Assembly (NCBI GenBank): GCA_002839375.1
Contig: PGXY01000007.1
Location: 1 to 64,000 of the forward strand
Direction of reading: 5' to 3'
DNA length: 64,000 nt
From: Spirochaetae bacterium HGW-Spirochaetae-1
Lineage (GTDB): Bacteria; Spirochaetota; UBA4802; UBA5550
The translations under genes and the position numbers were made by a program. This document shows, piece after piece, positions 1-8,950 of the stretch. Under the pieces are notes generated by a model, which was not told where the DNA came from, made no database searches, and saw nothing but the letters and a program-made list of their open reading frames with translations. The stretch's first letter is position 1, and every line of letters begins with the position of its first letter.

Positions 1-57
1 TCGTTTATTAATAAAACGAAGGAGCAGTGTGGGGATTGAATATAATTTGTTTAAAAG

Positions 58-104
58 AAAGGGGTCAGAGCATTTTTTTTAAAGAAATAGGCTCTGACCC
101 CTTT
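58..104. repeat. Inverted pair of GGGGTCAGAGC repeats
   Basis: A 14-bp perfect inverted repeat (arms 58-71 and 91-104, core GGGGTCAGAGC) encloses a 19-nt A/T-rich loop. The core is the same 11-12 bp word found singly at 126-136, 6245, 6271, 6967 and 9055. No transposase is next to it inside the window. It reads as a REP-like or transposase-linked palindrome; that function is inferred. Confidence 0.7.
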
Positions 105-125
105 GTGGTTGTTCCTTTTCACTGA

Positions 126-136
126 GGGGTCAGAGC
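126..136 (+). repeat. Dispersed GGGGTCAGAGC repeat copy
   Basis: Single copy of the dispersed word, 22 bp to the right of the inverted pair at 58-104 and in the same orientation as its left arm. Confidence 0.6.
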
Positions 137-214
137 TACTGTTCTTATTTTAAAAACTATCCTGTCGTGCTACTGAGACACTTCCTACACCTAAATCGTG
201 TAACTAAGAAGTAC

Positions 215-240
215 AAAAAAAGCTGCCCTGATGGGCAGCC
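215..240 (-). terminator. Intrinsic terminator of the envelope operon
   Basis: A 7-bp stem (222-228 with 233-239, GCTGCCC/GGGCAGC) with a 4-nt loop. On the minus strand it is followed by a run of seven U (A-run at 215-221). It lies 30 nt past the stop of the FN3 lipoprotein gene. A T-rich stretch on the other side may make it work in both directions. Confidence 0.85.
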
Positions 241-269
241 TTTTCTTTATGCAATTTTTGAATATGCTA

Positions 270-2159
270 CTACGGTTGAACTTGTGCCGAATATCCGCCG
301 TATACAACAGGATCCGGTGTCGTATTGACGGCACGTATCCTGACCGGGTAGCTGCCACCGCCGTAATTGGGGCTGTTAAAAGTCAGCGTAGCGGTATTCC
401 CACCGGCCACATCTATGACATTCCAGACGTCCTGGCGATAATACTCAACCTGGTATGCAGTGGCCCCCTTGACAGCTGTCCAGGTGACCGTGTAGGTGTA
501 TGTCGCGTACCAGTCCCAGTTATAGCTAGAATCAACGGCCAGGTTTGTCGGCACCCTGAGCGTGAACGTGGCTGACCTGCCGTCACTCAATGCGCTCGAT
601 CCTATATCATTGACCGCTCTTACTTGGTAAAAGTATTCAACTCCCGCCTCGATGGTCCCTTCGTTAACGGCCAGTTCCTCAGTCATGCTGGTCCCGGTCT
701 GGTTTTCACTGATCAGGTTGTAATCACCATCGATGCCATTATCGGACCGATAAATAGTGTACCGCTTCGTCCAGGAATCGGCAGCGGACCATGAAACAGT
801 TATTGTCCCGGCATTATAATCCATGGAACTTACCAGGTTTCCAGGCACTCCGGGAACATCGGGATTAGCATACCCTTCCGCTGCCGTAGCATTCATGGCG
901 CTTTCCATTTCATTTACACCCGACGTACTCCAGGCAGTAATCTTATAGAAAAATGTCGTCCGGTCAGATACCGGCGCCATGGACGTATCATCATAGGCAA
1001 CATTCCCCTCTACTACAGCGGGAGATATCTTGTCGGCGACTATTACCGGAGATGTGAAAGTGCTGGAGGTGCTCCTGTAAATCGTATAACCGCCGTTTGC
1101 GCCTCCTACTTCGCTCCAGGTAATGGTGATTACATTGGTCATTCCCCTGGAAGCTCTTACAGTCGTCGGTGGATTCAACTCGGCAGGTATGCTTCTGTCG
1201 ACGGATCCCGTTTCCGAAAGCCCGCTATCGCTCTGGCCGCCGGAACTGAGGGCGATTACCCTGTAATAGTATGGAGTCATGTCTTCTATTGTCGTATCCT
1301 TGTCCTCATAGACAAGCCCGGTGACGTTTTCGGCGATCATGGAATACTCGCCGGCGAAACCGCCCTCATCGGGGGCTCTCATGATGGTGTATGACGCGGC
1401 ATAGTCCGCTTCAGTCCAGGTAATCCTGACCTTCTCACCGAAGGTGGCGTCTGTGGCGGATAATACCGGTGTTCCCGGCCAGACCGGCACCTGCTGCAGC
1501 GCGGATCCTGAGATTATTTCGCTCTGCGCGCCTTCACCATACTCATTGACAGGCACCACTTTATAGTAGTACTTAACGTCGGGATCAACCGTTGTATCGG
1601 TGAATGACGTTTCCGTAATATCCGCTGCGTTAATCTTCGCGTAGGTTCCGTACTTTACGTTGCACCGGTAAACATTATAGGAATCAGCGTTTATTACACC
1701 ATCCCAGTTCAGGGTGATCTGTCCTATTTCGTTTACGGGAATACTCACCGATTCCGGAGACATCGGTGCACCCTTCAAGGCAAAACCCATTACCTCGGCA
1801 CTGGGAGCGCCCCATATAGATCCTCTGGCGGCCGCTACTCTGTAATAGAAAGTCCTCCCCGAACTTACGGGCGTATCGCTGTATGAAAGGCCGGTTACAG
1901 CGCTGGCAATGGCCTTGAACGATTCAGGCGTTTCAATTGCTTTGTATATCACGTAGTACCGGGCTCCTTCAACAGCGTCCCAGTTTAAGAGAACGCTGTC
2001 TTCCAGAGTCCCCTGCGTTGCACTGACACTGGATGGCGCAACAAGAGGCGTTCCATCCCCGGCATCCGAGCTTGTAACAGTATCGGTGCCGCAGGCGGAC
2101 AGAACAAACGCCAGGAAACCGGTTATCAAGAGAGATTTAAAAAAACTTTTCAGTTTCAT
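270..2159 (-). CDS. FN3-repeat lipoprotein
   Basis: Predicted secreted lipoprotein of about 629 residues built from fibronectin type III-like modules. The N-terminus has basic residues, a hydrophobic stretch and a lipobox ending LSAC, so Cys would be lipidated. Five to six repeats of about 95 residues follow. Each has the pattern P-x-x-V/L-x-A near its start, I-T-L/V-x-W in strand B, and a late Y-Y-Y-K/R-V segment typical of FN3 domains. I chose the ATG at 2159 because AAAGGAG lies 9 nt upstream; the ATG at 2165 is only 3 nt from it. It is the last gene of a minus-strand run with the FadL-like porin and the cadherin-like lipoprotein, and a terminator follows at 215-240. A binding or structural role at the cell surface is likely; the ligand is unknown. 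Confidence 0.85.
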   Translation of the reverse strand: MKLKSFFKSLLITGFLAFVLSACGTDTVTSSDAGDGTPLVAPSSVSATQGTLEDSVLLNWDAVEGARYYVIYKAIETPESFKAIASAVTGLSYSDTPVSSGRTFYYRVAAARGSIWGAPSAEVMGFALKGAPMSPESVSIPVNEIGQITLNWDGVINADSYNVYRCNVKYGTYAKINAADITETSFTDTTVDPDVKYYYKVVPVNEYGEGAQSEIISGSALQQVPVWPGTPVLSATDATFGEKVRITWTEADYAASYTIMRAPDEGGFAGEYSMIAENVTGLVYEDKDTTIEDMTPYYYRVIALSSGGQSDSGLSETGSVDRSIPAELNPPTTVRASRGMTNVITITWSEVGGANGGYTIYRSTSSTFTSPVIVADKISPAVVEGNVAYDDTSMAPVSDRTTFFYKITAWSTSGVNEMESAMNATAAEGYANPDVPGVPGNLVSSMDYNAGTITVSWSAADSWTKRYTIYRSDNGIDGDYNLISENQTGTSMTEELAVNEGTIEAGVEYFYQVRAVNDIGSSALSDGRSATFTLRVPTNLAVDSSYNWDWYATYTYTVTWTAVKGATAYQVEYYRQDVWNVIDVAGGNTATLTFNSPNYGGGSYPVRIRAVNTTPDPVVYGGYSAQVQP

Positions 2160-2243
2160 ATTCATGCGCTCCTTTAAAAACTTTCAAATCGCAGTGCAGA
2201 CAAGGTTCATCTGCCCCTGATCCTTATTTGTCTCTATTTTCTT

Positions 2244-3824
2244 CTAAAAAATCGTTTTCTTTCCGGCTTCGCTGTCAGTTCCCGAATCACCGCCGAACAT
2301 CCTGTATGTCACGCCTATGGAAACACTGTACCTGCTCTCCTTGAAAGTCTTGTTCATGTAGCTGTTTGTTCCATCGGTCACTTTGACATACAGAACGTAA
2401 TAAGTTGTCGCCTCTTGGAAATACTGATAAAAAGCGCCGATGTTGATATCCAGTCGCTCATTTACGCTGAATTTCGCTCCCGCACCGATCGTATGTGAAC
2501 TGAGCAGCATGTCGGCCTCGTCGCGCTTTTCGGGCTTGATGCCGAAGTCGTTATAGAGATACCCTGTGCTGAGGGTTATCTGCGGACTGAGGATGAATTC
2601 CACACCGCCCCCAGCCTGGAAGCCCATATTGTAGTCCTTTTCCCTGCCATCTAGGTCGCGCAGCTGGCGGAAGGAGACCTGCGCCGAAGAGAGAAGCTTG
2701 AGCCAGTCAAAGAGCAGGTAGGATAGTCCCAGGTTGACCGTGGGCGCGTAGGTAACTTTCAGGTTTTTCGTTCCATTGCCGTGCGCATAGCCGGTGCCGC
2801 CATTGAAATCGTGATTTGATGTGCCGTCCTTGAATATATCGATATTGCCGCTTGACTCCACCGTGGCGGGAGCCATGAGGCTGTTCGTTTTCTTTTTCAG
2901 CTCCATGGGCAGGTAGTACTCCAGCCTTAGCGCTGCGTCCAGTCCTTTCAGGGCCGGGACCAGGGCTTCGGGCCTGAAGTGCGTCCCCAGGATAATGCCG
3001 TAGCCGATTCCCTTTGTATCGGTATCGATGTCCCAGTCATCGCCATCTTCTTGTGAAAGCCCGGTTCCCGCGCCAACTGGATCATAGATAATATAACTTG
3101 TATCTGTGACCTTGACCGACATGTTACCCGTAGCGTATATCACCCTGAACCCTCCCCCGGCCGAGAGCCAGTTCAGCAGCTTGTACGCCCCGCCCAGGGT
3201 AGCCCCGATGTACATCTCATTTCTTACCGCCTCGGCATCCCTCGAACACTGGTACATGACATTATCATTGCTAGCATTGGTTAAACCTGTATATTTGCCC
3301 AGAAGTATGCCCCAATCAAGCACGGCAAGGCCATCTCCGAAGGTCATGTCCGTTGCGGCCTGCATAACAGCGATATCAAGATAGGCGGCCCAGTTGTCCT
3401 GCTTCCATACTACATCGAATCCCGGCAGAACGGGAGCGGTAAGTCTGGCACCGTATTCATCAGGCAGGTTTCCCTTCCATGAAGGTAAAGTATTCATTGT
3501 TGGTTCAGGACCCATCAGCCCGGAATTCTCATTATCAATAGCATAGTAATTCATGGTGTGAGTTTTTTCCACATGATAGGTCTGGCTGGAAAAATTTATA
3601 TACAGTCCGTTCCGGGCCATGAAGGCCAGGCCCGCCGGGTTATAAAAGGCCGCGTCAGGATCAATTGACGTATTCCTGTTCAGAGACCTCACATACTCCG
3701 TTGAATGGTTGGTCATCACACCGTCCTCCTGGTTGAGCTTGGACGCGTTACCGGCCATTCCCTGGAGAAGAAGCGCCAGGCTTATTCCGGCCATAAAAAA
3801 TCTTTTTTTGATAAAATTTGGCAT
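2244..3824 (-). CDS. FadL/OmpP1-family outer-membrane protein
   Basis: Predicted beta-barrel outer-membrane transporter of the FadL/TodX/OmpP1 type (526 residues), a family that lets hydrophobic compounds cross the outer membrane. The mature N-terminus contains AAFYNPAGLAFM, the NPAG hallmark of the plug region. The C-terminal third alternates aromatic-rich beta strands. The start is the ATG at 3824 (signal peptide MPNFIKKRFFMAGISLALLL), preceded by AAAGGAAG. A longer reading frame reaching 3965 would overlap the upstream gene and lacks a signal sequence. It sits between two predicted surface lipoproteins, 70 nt after the first and 85 nt before the second, so the three may act together at the outer membrane. 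The substrate cannot be read from sequence. Confidence 0.85.
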   Translation of the reverse strand: MPNFIKKRFFMAGISLALLLQGMAGNASKLNQEDGVMTNHSTEYVRSLNRNTSIDPDAAFYNPAGLAFMARNGLYINFSSQTYHVEKTHTMNYYAIDNENSGLMGPEPTMNTLPSWKGNLPDEYGARLTAPVLPGFDVVWKQDNWAAYLDIAVMQAATDMTFGDGLAVLDWGILLGKYTGLTNASNDNVMYQCSRDAEAVRNEMYIGATLGGAYKLLNWLSAGGGFRVIYATGNMSVKVTDTSYIIYDPVGAGTGLSQEDGDDWDIDTDTKGIGYGIILGTHFRPEALVPALKGLDAALRLEYYLPMELKKKTNSLMAPATVESSGNIDIFKDGTSNHDFNGGTGYAHGNGTKNLKVTYAPTVNLGLSYLLFDWLKLLSSAQVSFRQLRDLDGREKDYNMGFQAGGGVEFILSPQITLSTGYLYNDFGIKPEKRDEADMLLSSHTIGAGAKFSVNERLDINIGAFYQYFQEATTYYVLYVKVTDGTNSYMNKTFKESRYSVSIGVTYRMFGGDSGTDSEAGKKTIF

Positions 3825-3894
3825 TATAATATCTTCCTTTTTCAATTTATCATATCCCGGAACGGCCTTATGCCGTCCTGGACACAGCACTCTG

Positions 3895-5871
3895 TCACTG
3901 TCCGTCACTCCAGGGCTCAAACCAGTTGTAGACGTTGTCGAACGGATATGGCCTGTTTGCCGCAAAGCTGTAATACTGCAGGTGCCATTCCTCTATTCCA
4001 AGATACCTGATCCCTGTATAGGAGTCGGGATCCTCTGCCGGATCGGCGTTGACAACCCTAAGATGGTAATCCAGTTCAGCCACGTTCTCACCGGCCGCAG
4101 TCCTGACATGGAAGGGAGGATTCAGGGTATAATCCCAGCCATCCTTGACAAAAATGCTCTCCAGGTCCGCCGTATGCGCCCCGTTTATAACAATGCCGCC
4201 GTCGTTGTACAGGTATCCCAGTTTTCCATCATTGTAATTGGTGAGGGTGATAGTGCTCACGGGAGCCGTGGTCACCACCCAGTTGACATGCCCAGACACG
4301 TAACCGTCACGATCAAATGTCCCCGGCTGCGGCTTGGTCCATGTTTCCTTTGAATTATCCATAGAGGGCCCGTATATACCCCAGTAGAATTCATCGGTGT
4401 TAAGCAGCTTGGCGTAGAGCCTGTATGTCTTAGTCGCTCCGCTGGCCGCTGTTACGGTAATGCTCACCACGGTCACATAGCCTGCGTCAAGATCAATGGT
4501 CGCAGTGGCAGTGCCGCCCGTATAATTCTGAGTCGATACGACTCCTGCCGCGGCACCGGCTGTTCCGAAATACCTTACTGCGGCGAATTGTACGCCTGAA
4601 GCCGCCGAATCATCAACCGCTGCCGTGACCGTTATGGAGCTGAAACCGTAAATTACCGTCACGTAGTCCGTTATGGACTTGGTAAACCGGACAGAGTTGG
4701 GATCATGATACGTGCCGTCACCGCGGTTGAACGTACCGGGATGTACAGGCCTGGTGCTCATGGCGCCCATTCCCACCCTGAGGCTCTTCAGATCAGCATT
4801 GGCGCTTGCGGTGCTGACAGTCGCTGTTATTTCATAATCCTTCATAGTGCCGCTGTCAGGATTTTCCACCATGATTAAAATCGAATTATAGCCCTCGTTG
4901 AGCGAGATCGCGCTCAGGTCAGCAGCAGGTGTTCCGTTGACTGACACTGCGACTGTCGCCGAAGAGGACTCGGCCTGTACCACAAGAGTCACGGGGATCA
5001 TGGAGGCGCTGAGAGATACCGAGTATAATGTGGTGTCTTTATCAAAATCCGGGTTAATAGAGGTCCCTGTAATCGACAGGGCCACAAGATCAGCCGTTGT
5101 GGTGACCTGCTGTCTGAACACGTTCAGGGTATAGGTCTCGCTGGTCACACCGTCACCGGCGGTACAGATTGCCTCGATGACATTCATACCGGAAACAAGA
5201 GGAATCGAGCTCCAGTCGGCAACCTCGTCGCTATTGGCCCTCAGTTCCACAACGGCTCCATCACCGGCGGCGGATGCATAAGCCGTTACATCTATGTTAT
5301 CCTCGTTAACGCTCGCGGAAAAAGACCTGTTGCCGCCGGCAGGATCAAAAGCTGGCGTCAGGTCAGCTCCATTAATTGAGAGCTCAGAAAGCGTAGCATC
5401 GGCATGCCCTGCCGTATGCCGGTTCACTCGGATGGTGTAAGCCAGTTCCTGCCCATCCTGAGCCACGACAGTAATGATAACTATATTCTCTCCCACCTCA
5501 AGGCTGATAGGTCCCGAGGGGTCTCTGTTTGTCAGCTCGGTTCCAAAATCGGGATCACCCAGGTATATCCTGGCCCAGGAATCCTTCTTCTCCGCAGTTA
5601 CTGTAATTGTATTTATCCCGTTTGGGACATCAAGTTCATTCTCCCATTCGCCTGGAGAGAAGGGATATTTCAGAGCAAGCTTCGTTGCGTTGGGATCATC
5701 TTCATTATACAGTGAAGGGGCATCTACGGTCAGACTTGTTATAAAATAGTCTGAGCTCAGACCATCATCCATGTCTCCCACCATAACCCCTGCAGTCTCC
5801 ACATCGCAGCCTGATAAAACCGCAATAAATAATACCGCATAAATCATTAAATACTTCCTGATAAGCTTCAT
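3895..5871 (-). CDS. Cadherin-like beta-sandwich repeat lipoprotein
   Basis: Predicted lipoprotein (658 residues) with lipobox LSGC at residues 19-22. At least three tandem repeats of the cadherin-like beta-sandwich type follow: each begins with a form of A-x-L-x-x-L-x-I-x-G, includes F-D-x-x-x-x-x-Y-x-x-x-V and ends in N-x-I-x-x-x-V-x-A-x-x-G-x-x-x-x-Y-x-I/L-x-V. This family is common in surface proteins of spirochetes and Firmicutes. The C-terminal part (about 490-658) is Trp/Tyr rich and was not recognised. First gene of the operon with the porin and the FN3 lipoprotein. The start ATG follows GGAGGTTCT. Confidence 0.8.
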   Translation of the reverse strand: MKLIRKYLMIYAVLFIAVLSGCDVETAGVMVGDMDDGLSSDYFITSLTVDAPSLYNEDDPNATKLALKYPFSPGEWENELDVPNGINTITVTAEKKDSWARIYLGDPDFGTELTNRDPSGPISLEVGENIVIITVVAQDGQELAYTIRVNRHTAGHADATLSELSINGADLTPAFDPAGGNRSFSASVNEDNIDVTAYASAAGDGAVVELRANSDEVADWSSIPLVSGMNVIEAICTAGDGVTSETYTLNVFRQQVTTTADLVALSITGTSINPDFDKDTTLYSVSLSASMIPVTLVVQAESSSATVAVSVNGTPAADLSAISLNEGYNSILIMVENPDSGTMKDYEITATVSTASANADLKSLRVGMGAMSTRPVHPGTFNRGDGTYHDPNSVRFTKSITDYVTVIYGFSSITVTAAVDDSAASGVQFAAVRYFGTAGAAAGVVSTQNYTGGTATATIDLDAGYVTVVSITVTAASGATKTYRLYAKLLNTDEFYWGIYGPSMDNSKETWTKPQPGTFDRDGYVSGHVNWVVTTAPVSTITLTNYNDGKLGYLYNDGGIVINGAHTADLESIFVKDGWDYTLNPPFHVRTAAGENVAELDYHLRVVNADPAEDPDSYTGIRYLGIEEWHLQYYSFAANRPYPFDNVYNWFEPWSDGQ

Positions 5872-5992
5872 AGAACCTCCATTCTAAATGTAAACCGGCA
5901 ATTCAGTATGTTTTGTATTTTCAATTTTCCACAACCAGACTGATTATTTTTTTAATATCTAGAACCGTCCAGACGGTCTCATGCACTCTTTT

Positions 5993-6016
5993 AAAAAAAG
6001 GCATTTTTGAAATGCC
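5993..6016 (-). terminator. Minus-strand intrinsic terminator without adjacent minus gene
   Basis: GGCATTT (6000-6006) pairs with AAATGCC (6010-6016) around a 3-nt loop. Read on the minus strand, the hairpin is followed by seven U (5993-5999). The nearest minus-strand gene upstream of it is the pentapeptide lipoprotein ending at 7856, on the far side of lnt, so it would end a transcript antisense to lnt. Confidence 0.6.
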
Positions 6017-6244
6017 CTGTTCCGATCACTAAATCCGGTTCATTCTATAATAACGTATAATGCTAATAAAATAATACATTCTCCATAATTGTCAAGATTT
6101 TTTACCGCAGAAACTCCAATAATACTACATTAACGAACATATAACCTATTTTTTTGGATAATATCAGAATCTGATCAGGATTTTATCATAAAACCAATCC
6201 ACTTGGGCTTTTCCCAAGACCGATATCATTTTTCACTTGCAAAA

Positions 6245-6258
6245 GAGGCTCTGACCCC
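6245..6258 (-). repeat. Dispersed GGGGTCAGAGCC repeat copy
   Basis: GAGGCTCTGACCCC, first of two direct copies 26 bp apart in the lnt upstream region. Confidence 0.6.
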
Positions 6259-6270
6259 ACATACATCGTC

Positions 6271-6284
6271 GAGGCTCTGACCCC
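6271..6284 (-). repeat. Dispersed GGGGTCAGAGCC repeat copy
   Basis: GAGGCTCTGACCCC, second direct copy, 50 bp before the lnt start codon. Confidence 0.6.
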
Positions 6285-6333
6285 GGTACATGTTATTTAA
6301 GGAATGATAAAAAACTTACATGAAGGAACTTTT

Positions 6334-7887
6334 ATGAAATTTTTCCGTAAAAAAGTACCCCTGGCGCTTTTCTCATCACTACTGATGGTACTGGCCTTTC
6401 CAAGCCATGACATCTATCCCCTGCTCTGGATTGGATTTATTCCGCTTCTCATGGCCATGGAGGATACAACCGTACGGGAATCGTACTGGCTGGGCCTCAT
6501 CACGGGATGGGCCGGTATTTGTGGTGCCTATCCCTGGCTGAGCCATGTGACCAAAATATACATGGAAGCCCCTGTACCGGCGAACTACCTGATATGGATA
6601 CTCTATGGCTTCTATCATGGGCAGCTCTTCGGCCTTGCAGCGGCGCTTTTTACCTGGGCGCGGAAGAAAACGGCGCTGCCCGTTATCGTCATTTTCCCGA
6701 TTATAATGACGGGCCTCTGGACCATCTTTCCGGCCCTGTTTTTCTTCAACCTGGGAAACGGCACAACGGGCTTCATCACAGCCCTGCAGGGCATTGATAT
6801 CACCGGCATCTACGGTCTGGATTATATAATTGTCCTGTGCAGTGCCTTCATATACAGCATCATCCGGCATAAAAAATTAAAAACACCGGGGATAATCCTG
6901 GCCGGGGCTGCCATTATTCTCATGGTCTGGTTCAGCTACGGGATATATGCCCTGCATACATGGCGGGAGGCTCTGACCCCCGGGGAAACGAAAAAAATTG
7001 GCATCGTTCAGCCCAACCGCCCGTCATCGCTCTTCATACTCCCTCCCGAAGAGGGTTACAGTACCACCTATCCCCTGGAGATGGCCCTGAGCAAGGCACT
7101 GATCGGGGACAGACCCGACCTCATCATCTGGCCCGAAGGCAATTTTTACGGCTATTTCGAGGATATTTCCGTACGACTGGCCTTTATGAAACAGGTCCGC
7201 GACTGGGGGATTCCCCTGCTCTTCCATGATTATCCCTGGGACCTGGGCGCTACGGGCAAACTGTACCGGAACAGTTCCGTCCTCATCAGGGATGACGGCT
7301 CCTACGGCGGCCGCTATGACAAGCGCTTCATCGTTCCCTTCGGCGAATACATACCTTTTGTCAACTACGACTGGTCCATCATTCAAAGCCTGGAACTGCC
7401 GCCGCCGCTGACTCCCGGGAAGGGCCCCGTGACTTTCCACGCCGGCGGCATGAAAATTGATCCCCTCATCTGTTACGAAACACAGTTCAGCGCCTTTGTA
7501 GCCGATTCCCTCGGGAAGGACCCGCAGGGAAAGATAATCACGGTTCAAAGCAATGACGGGTGGTACGGCCGTGGATCGGAAGCGGCCCAGCAGAATTCCT
7601 CGATAATACTGCGGGCCGTAGAGAACAGGGTTCCCGTCATCCATGTAGTCAACAACGGTCCCTCCATGGCGGCGGGACCCGATGGCCGGGTCCTGTTCAG
7701 TTACGGTTTCTGGGAAAGGGGCAGTTGGATAGCATCGATCCCCTATAATGAAAAGAGCGGTGGTTCCTTCTATACCAGGCATCCCGCCCTTTTTACGACT
7801 TTGATGCGGATATTCTTTATAGTGCTAATCGCATGGGTGATATTCAGGAACAGAATTACCGCACCCAGATCACCCGGTCGTTCTTGA
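6334..7887 (+). CDS. lnt: Apolipoprotein N-acyltransferase
   Basis: Inner-membrane enzyme that transfers the third acyl chain from phospholipid to the N-terminal Cys of lipoproteins. It has 517 residues (the E. coli enzyme has about 512). An N-terminal bundle of membrane helices (to about residue 205) precedes a nitrilase-fold domain. The triad is visible: Glu in WPEGNF (E268), Lys in YDKRFIVPFGEYIPF (K330) and Cys in LICYET (C380). A final membrane helix is at about residues 485-505. I chose the ATG at 6334 (GAAGGA 6 nt upstream); the ATG at 6304 sits directly on its Shine-Dalgarno-like bases. It would process the several lipoproteins around it. The last 32 bp overlap the convergent pentapeptide gene. 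A copy of the dispersed repeat lies in frame at residues 212-216. Confidence 0.95.
   Translation: MKFFRKKVPLALFSSLLMVLAFPSHDIYPLLWIGFIPLLMAMEDTTVRESYWLGLITGWAGICGAYPWLSHVTKIYMEAPVPANYLIWILYGFYHGQLFGLAAALFTWARKKTALPVIVIFPIIMTGLWTIFPALFFFNLGNGTTGFITALQGIDITGIYGLDYIIVLCSAFIYSIIRHKKLKTPGIILAGAAIILMVWFSYGIYALHTWREALTPGETKKIGIVQPNRPSSLFILPPEEGYSTTYPLEMALSKALIGDRPDLIIWPEGNFYGYFEDISVRLAFMKQVRDWGIPLLFHDYPWDLGATGKLYRNSSVLIRDDGSYGGRYDKRFIVPFGEYIPFVNYDWSIIQSLELPPPLTPGKGPVTFHAGGMKIDPLICYETQFSAFVADSLGKDPQGKIITVQSNDGWYGRGSEAAQQNSSIILRAVENRVPVIHVVNNGPSMAAGPDGRVLFSYGFWERGSWIASIPYNEKSGGSFYTRHPALFTTLMRIFFIVLIAWVIFRNRITAPRSPGRS
6967..6980 (-). repeat. Dispersed repeat copy inside lnt
   Basis: GAGGCTCTGACCCC inside the lnt reading frame, coding for Glu-Ala-Leu-Thr-Pro in the linker between the membrane bundle and the nitrilase domain. 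It is identical over 14 bp to the two copies upstream of the gene. Confidence 0.6.
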
Positions 7888-8950
7888 CTCCCTGGGATAC
7901 GATAAAATCCCGATACTTGGCGTCGATCTTGGTACCGTCAAGAACGGCCCCATAGAGACGGGCCTGGCGCAGATTGGTGCTGCTCAGGTCGGCGCCGGAA
8001 AGATTGGCCCCCCGCAGATCACAGTTGGTGAGATCGGCACCGCTGAAATCAACGCCGGAAAGGTTGGCATTGCTGAGATCGGCATCCTCCAGGCGTGATC
8101 CGATGATTTTAGCCCCGCTCAGGTCCGCTCCACGAAGTTTTACCATGCTCATTTCCGCTCCGTTCATTTCGGCGTTAGAAAGAGACGCATTGACAAAATT
8201 AACACCGCTGAGATTGGCACCGTTCATGCGAGCCTGAGGTATCTTCTTCCCGCCCAGGTCCACGCGGGTAAGCCGGGAAAAATAAAATTTTGTATTACTA
8301 ATAGTGGCATTCTTCAGCCTTGAATCCCGCAAATCGGCGCCGAAAAAATTGACACCGTTGATCTCGGCATTATTGAAATCGGCGTCGATAATAAATGCCC
8401 CGCTCATATCCACATCTATCAGCCGGGCTTCCTCGAACTTGGCCTTTTTCAGCGTGGCCCGTATAAAATCGGCCCCTTTAAGGTCAGCCCGGGTAAAGTC
8501 GGCGCCGGTAAGATCCGATCCATAAAAACGGGCACCGCGCAGATCCGCCCCCCGGAAGGTGACATTACGCAGATCGGCATTTCTTAGATCAGCATTCGCC
8601 ATTTTTACCGCACTCAGGTCGGCTCCGGCGCACTTGGCGTCCCGGAAGTCTGTCTCTTCGCAGATCGCTCCCGTGAGGTTTGCCGATTCCAGGTTTGCTG
8701 CCCTGAAGCTGCTTTTATTTATCGAGGCTTTGCTCAGATTGGTCTTTTTAAGCAGCGCCTCGTTCAGGTTGGCCCTTTCCATGACTACGTTGCTCAGGTC
8801 AAAACCGCTAAAATCCCGTTTCTGAAAATCGGACCCGGAAAGGCTTTTGCTGCCCTCCTGCAATTTCTTCATATCCTTGTCGGCACTGGAACAGCCGTAT
8901 ATCATAAAAGTGATTGTTATCATGCAGAAAAGCTTATTTTTCACGCTCAT
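7856..8950 (-). CDS. Pentapeptide-repeat lipoprotein
   Basis: Lipoprotein of 364 residues: a hydrophobic leader ends in MIYGC (relaxed lipobox), then about 55 tandem A(D/N)LXX pentapeptides fill residues 45-335. These repeats fold as a right-handed four-sided beta helix. The C-terminal tail ends DRVIWVR. The tail and overall plan match the shorter lipoprotein at 41757-42329 (ending NDVVWVE), so the two are paralogs. The start is supported by AAGGAG 8 nt upstream. Its stop lies inside the end of lnt, so no terminator fits directly behind it. Function of lipidated pentapeptide proteins is unknown; the gyrase-mimic role known for MfpA/Qnr is unlikely for an exported protein. Confidence 0.88.
   Translation of the reverse strand: MSVKNKLFCMITITFMIYGCSSADKDMKKLQEGSKSLSGSDFQKRDFSGFDLSNVVMERANLNEALLKKTNLSKASINKSSFRAANLESANLTGAICEETDFRDAKCAGADLSAVKMANADLRNADLRNVTFRGADLRGARFYGSDLTGADFTRADLKGADFIRATLKKAKFEEARLIDVDMSGAFIIDADFNNAEINGVNFFGADLRDSRLKNATISNTKFYFSRLTRVDLGGKKIPQARMNGANLSGVNFVNASLSNAEMNGAEMSMVKLRGADLSGAKIIGSRLEDADLSNANLSGVDFSGADLTNCDLRGANLSGADLSSTNLRQARLYGAVLDGTKIDAKYRDFIVSQGVKNDRVIWVR

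Larger units (their letters stand above)
5872..6333. other. Intergenic region between divergent genes
   Basis: About 460 bp, A/T rich, between the minus-strand envelope operon and lnt. It must hold both promoters. It contains a minus-oriented terminator-like hairpin (5993-6016) and two direct copies of GAGGCTCTGACCCC just upstream of lnt. No convincing small ORF was seen. Confidence 0.6.

Noticed and set aside
7974-8825. Three open plus-strand frames rich in Ala/Ser/Pro/Leu opposite the pentapeptide gene
   Set aside because: They are mirror images of the pentapeptide repeat codons on the other strand, with no ribosome binding sites and no recognisable domains.
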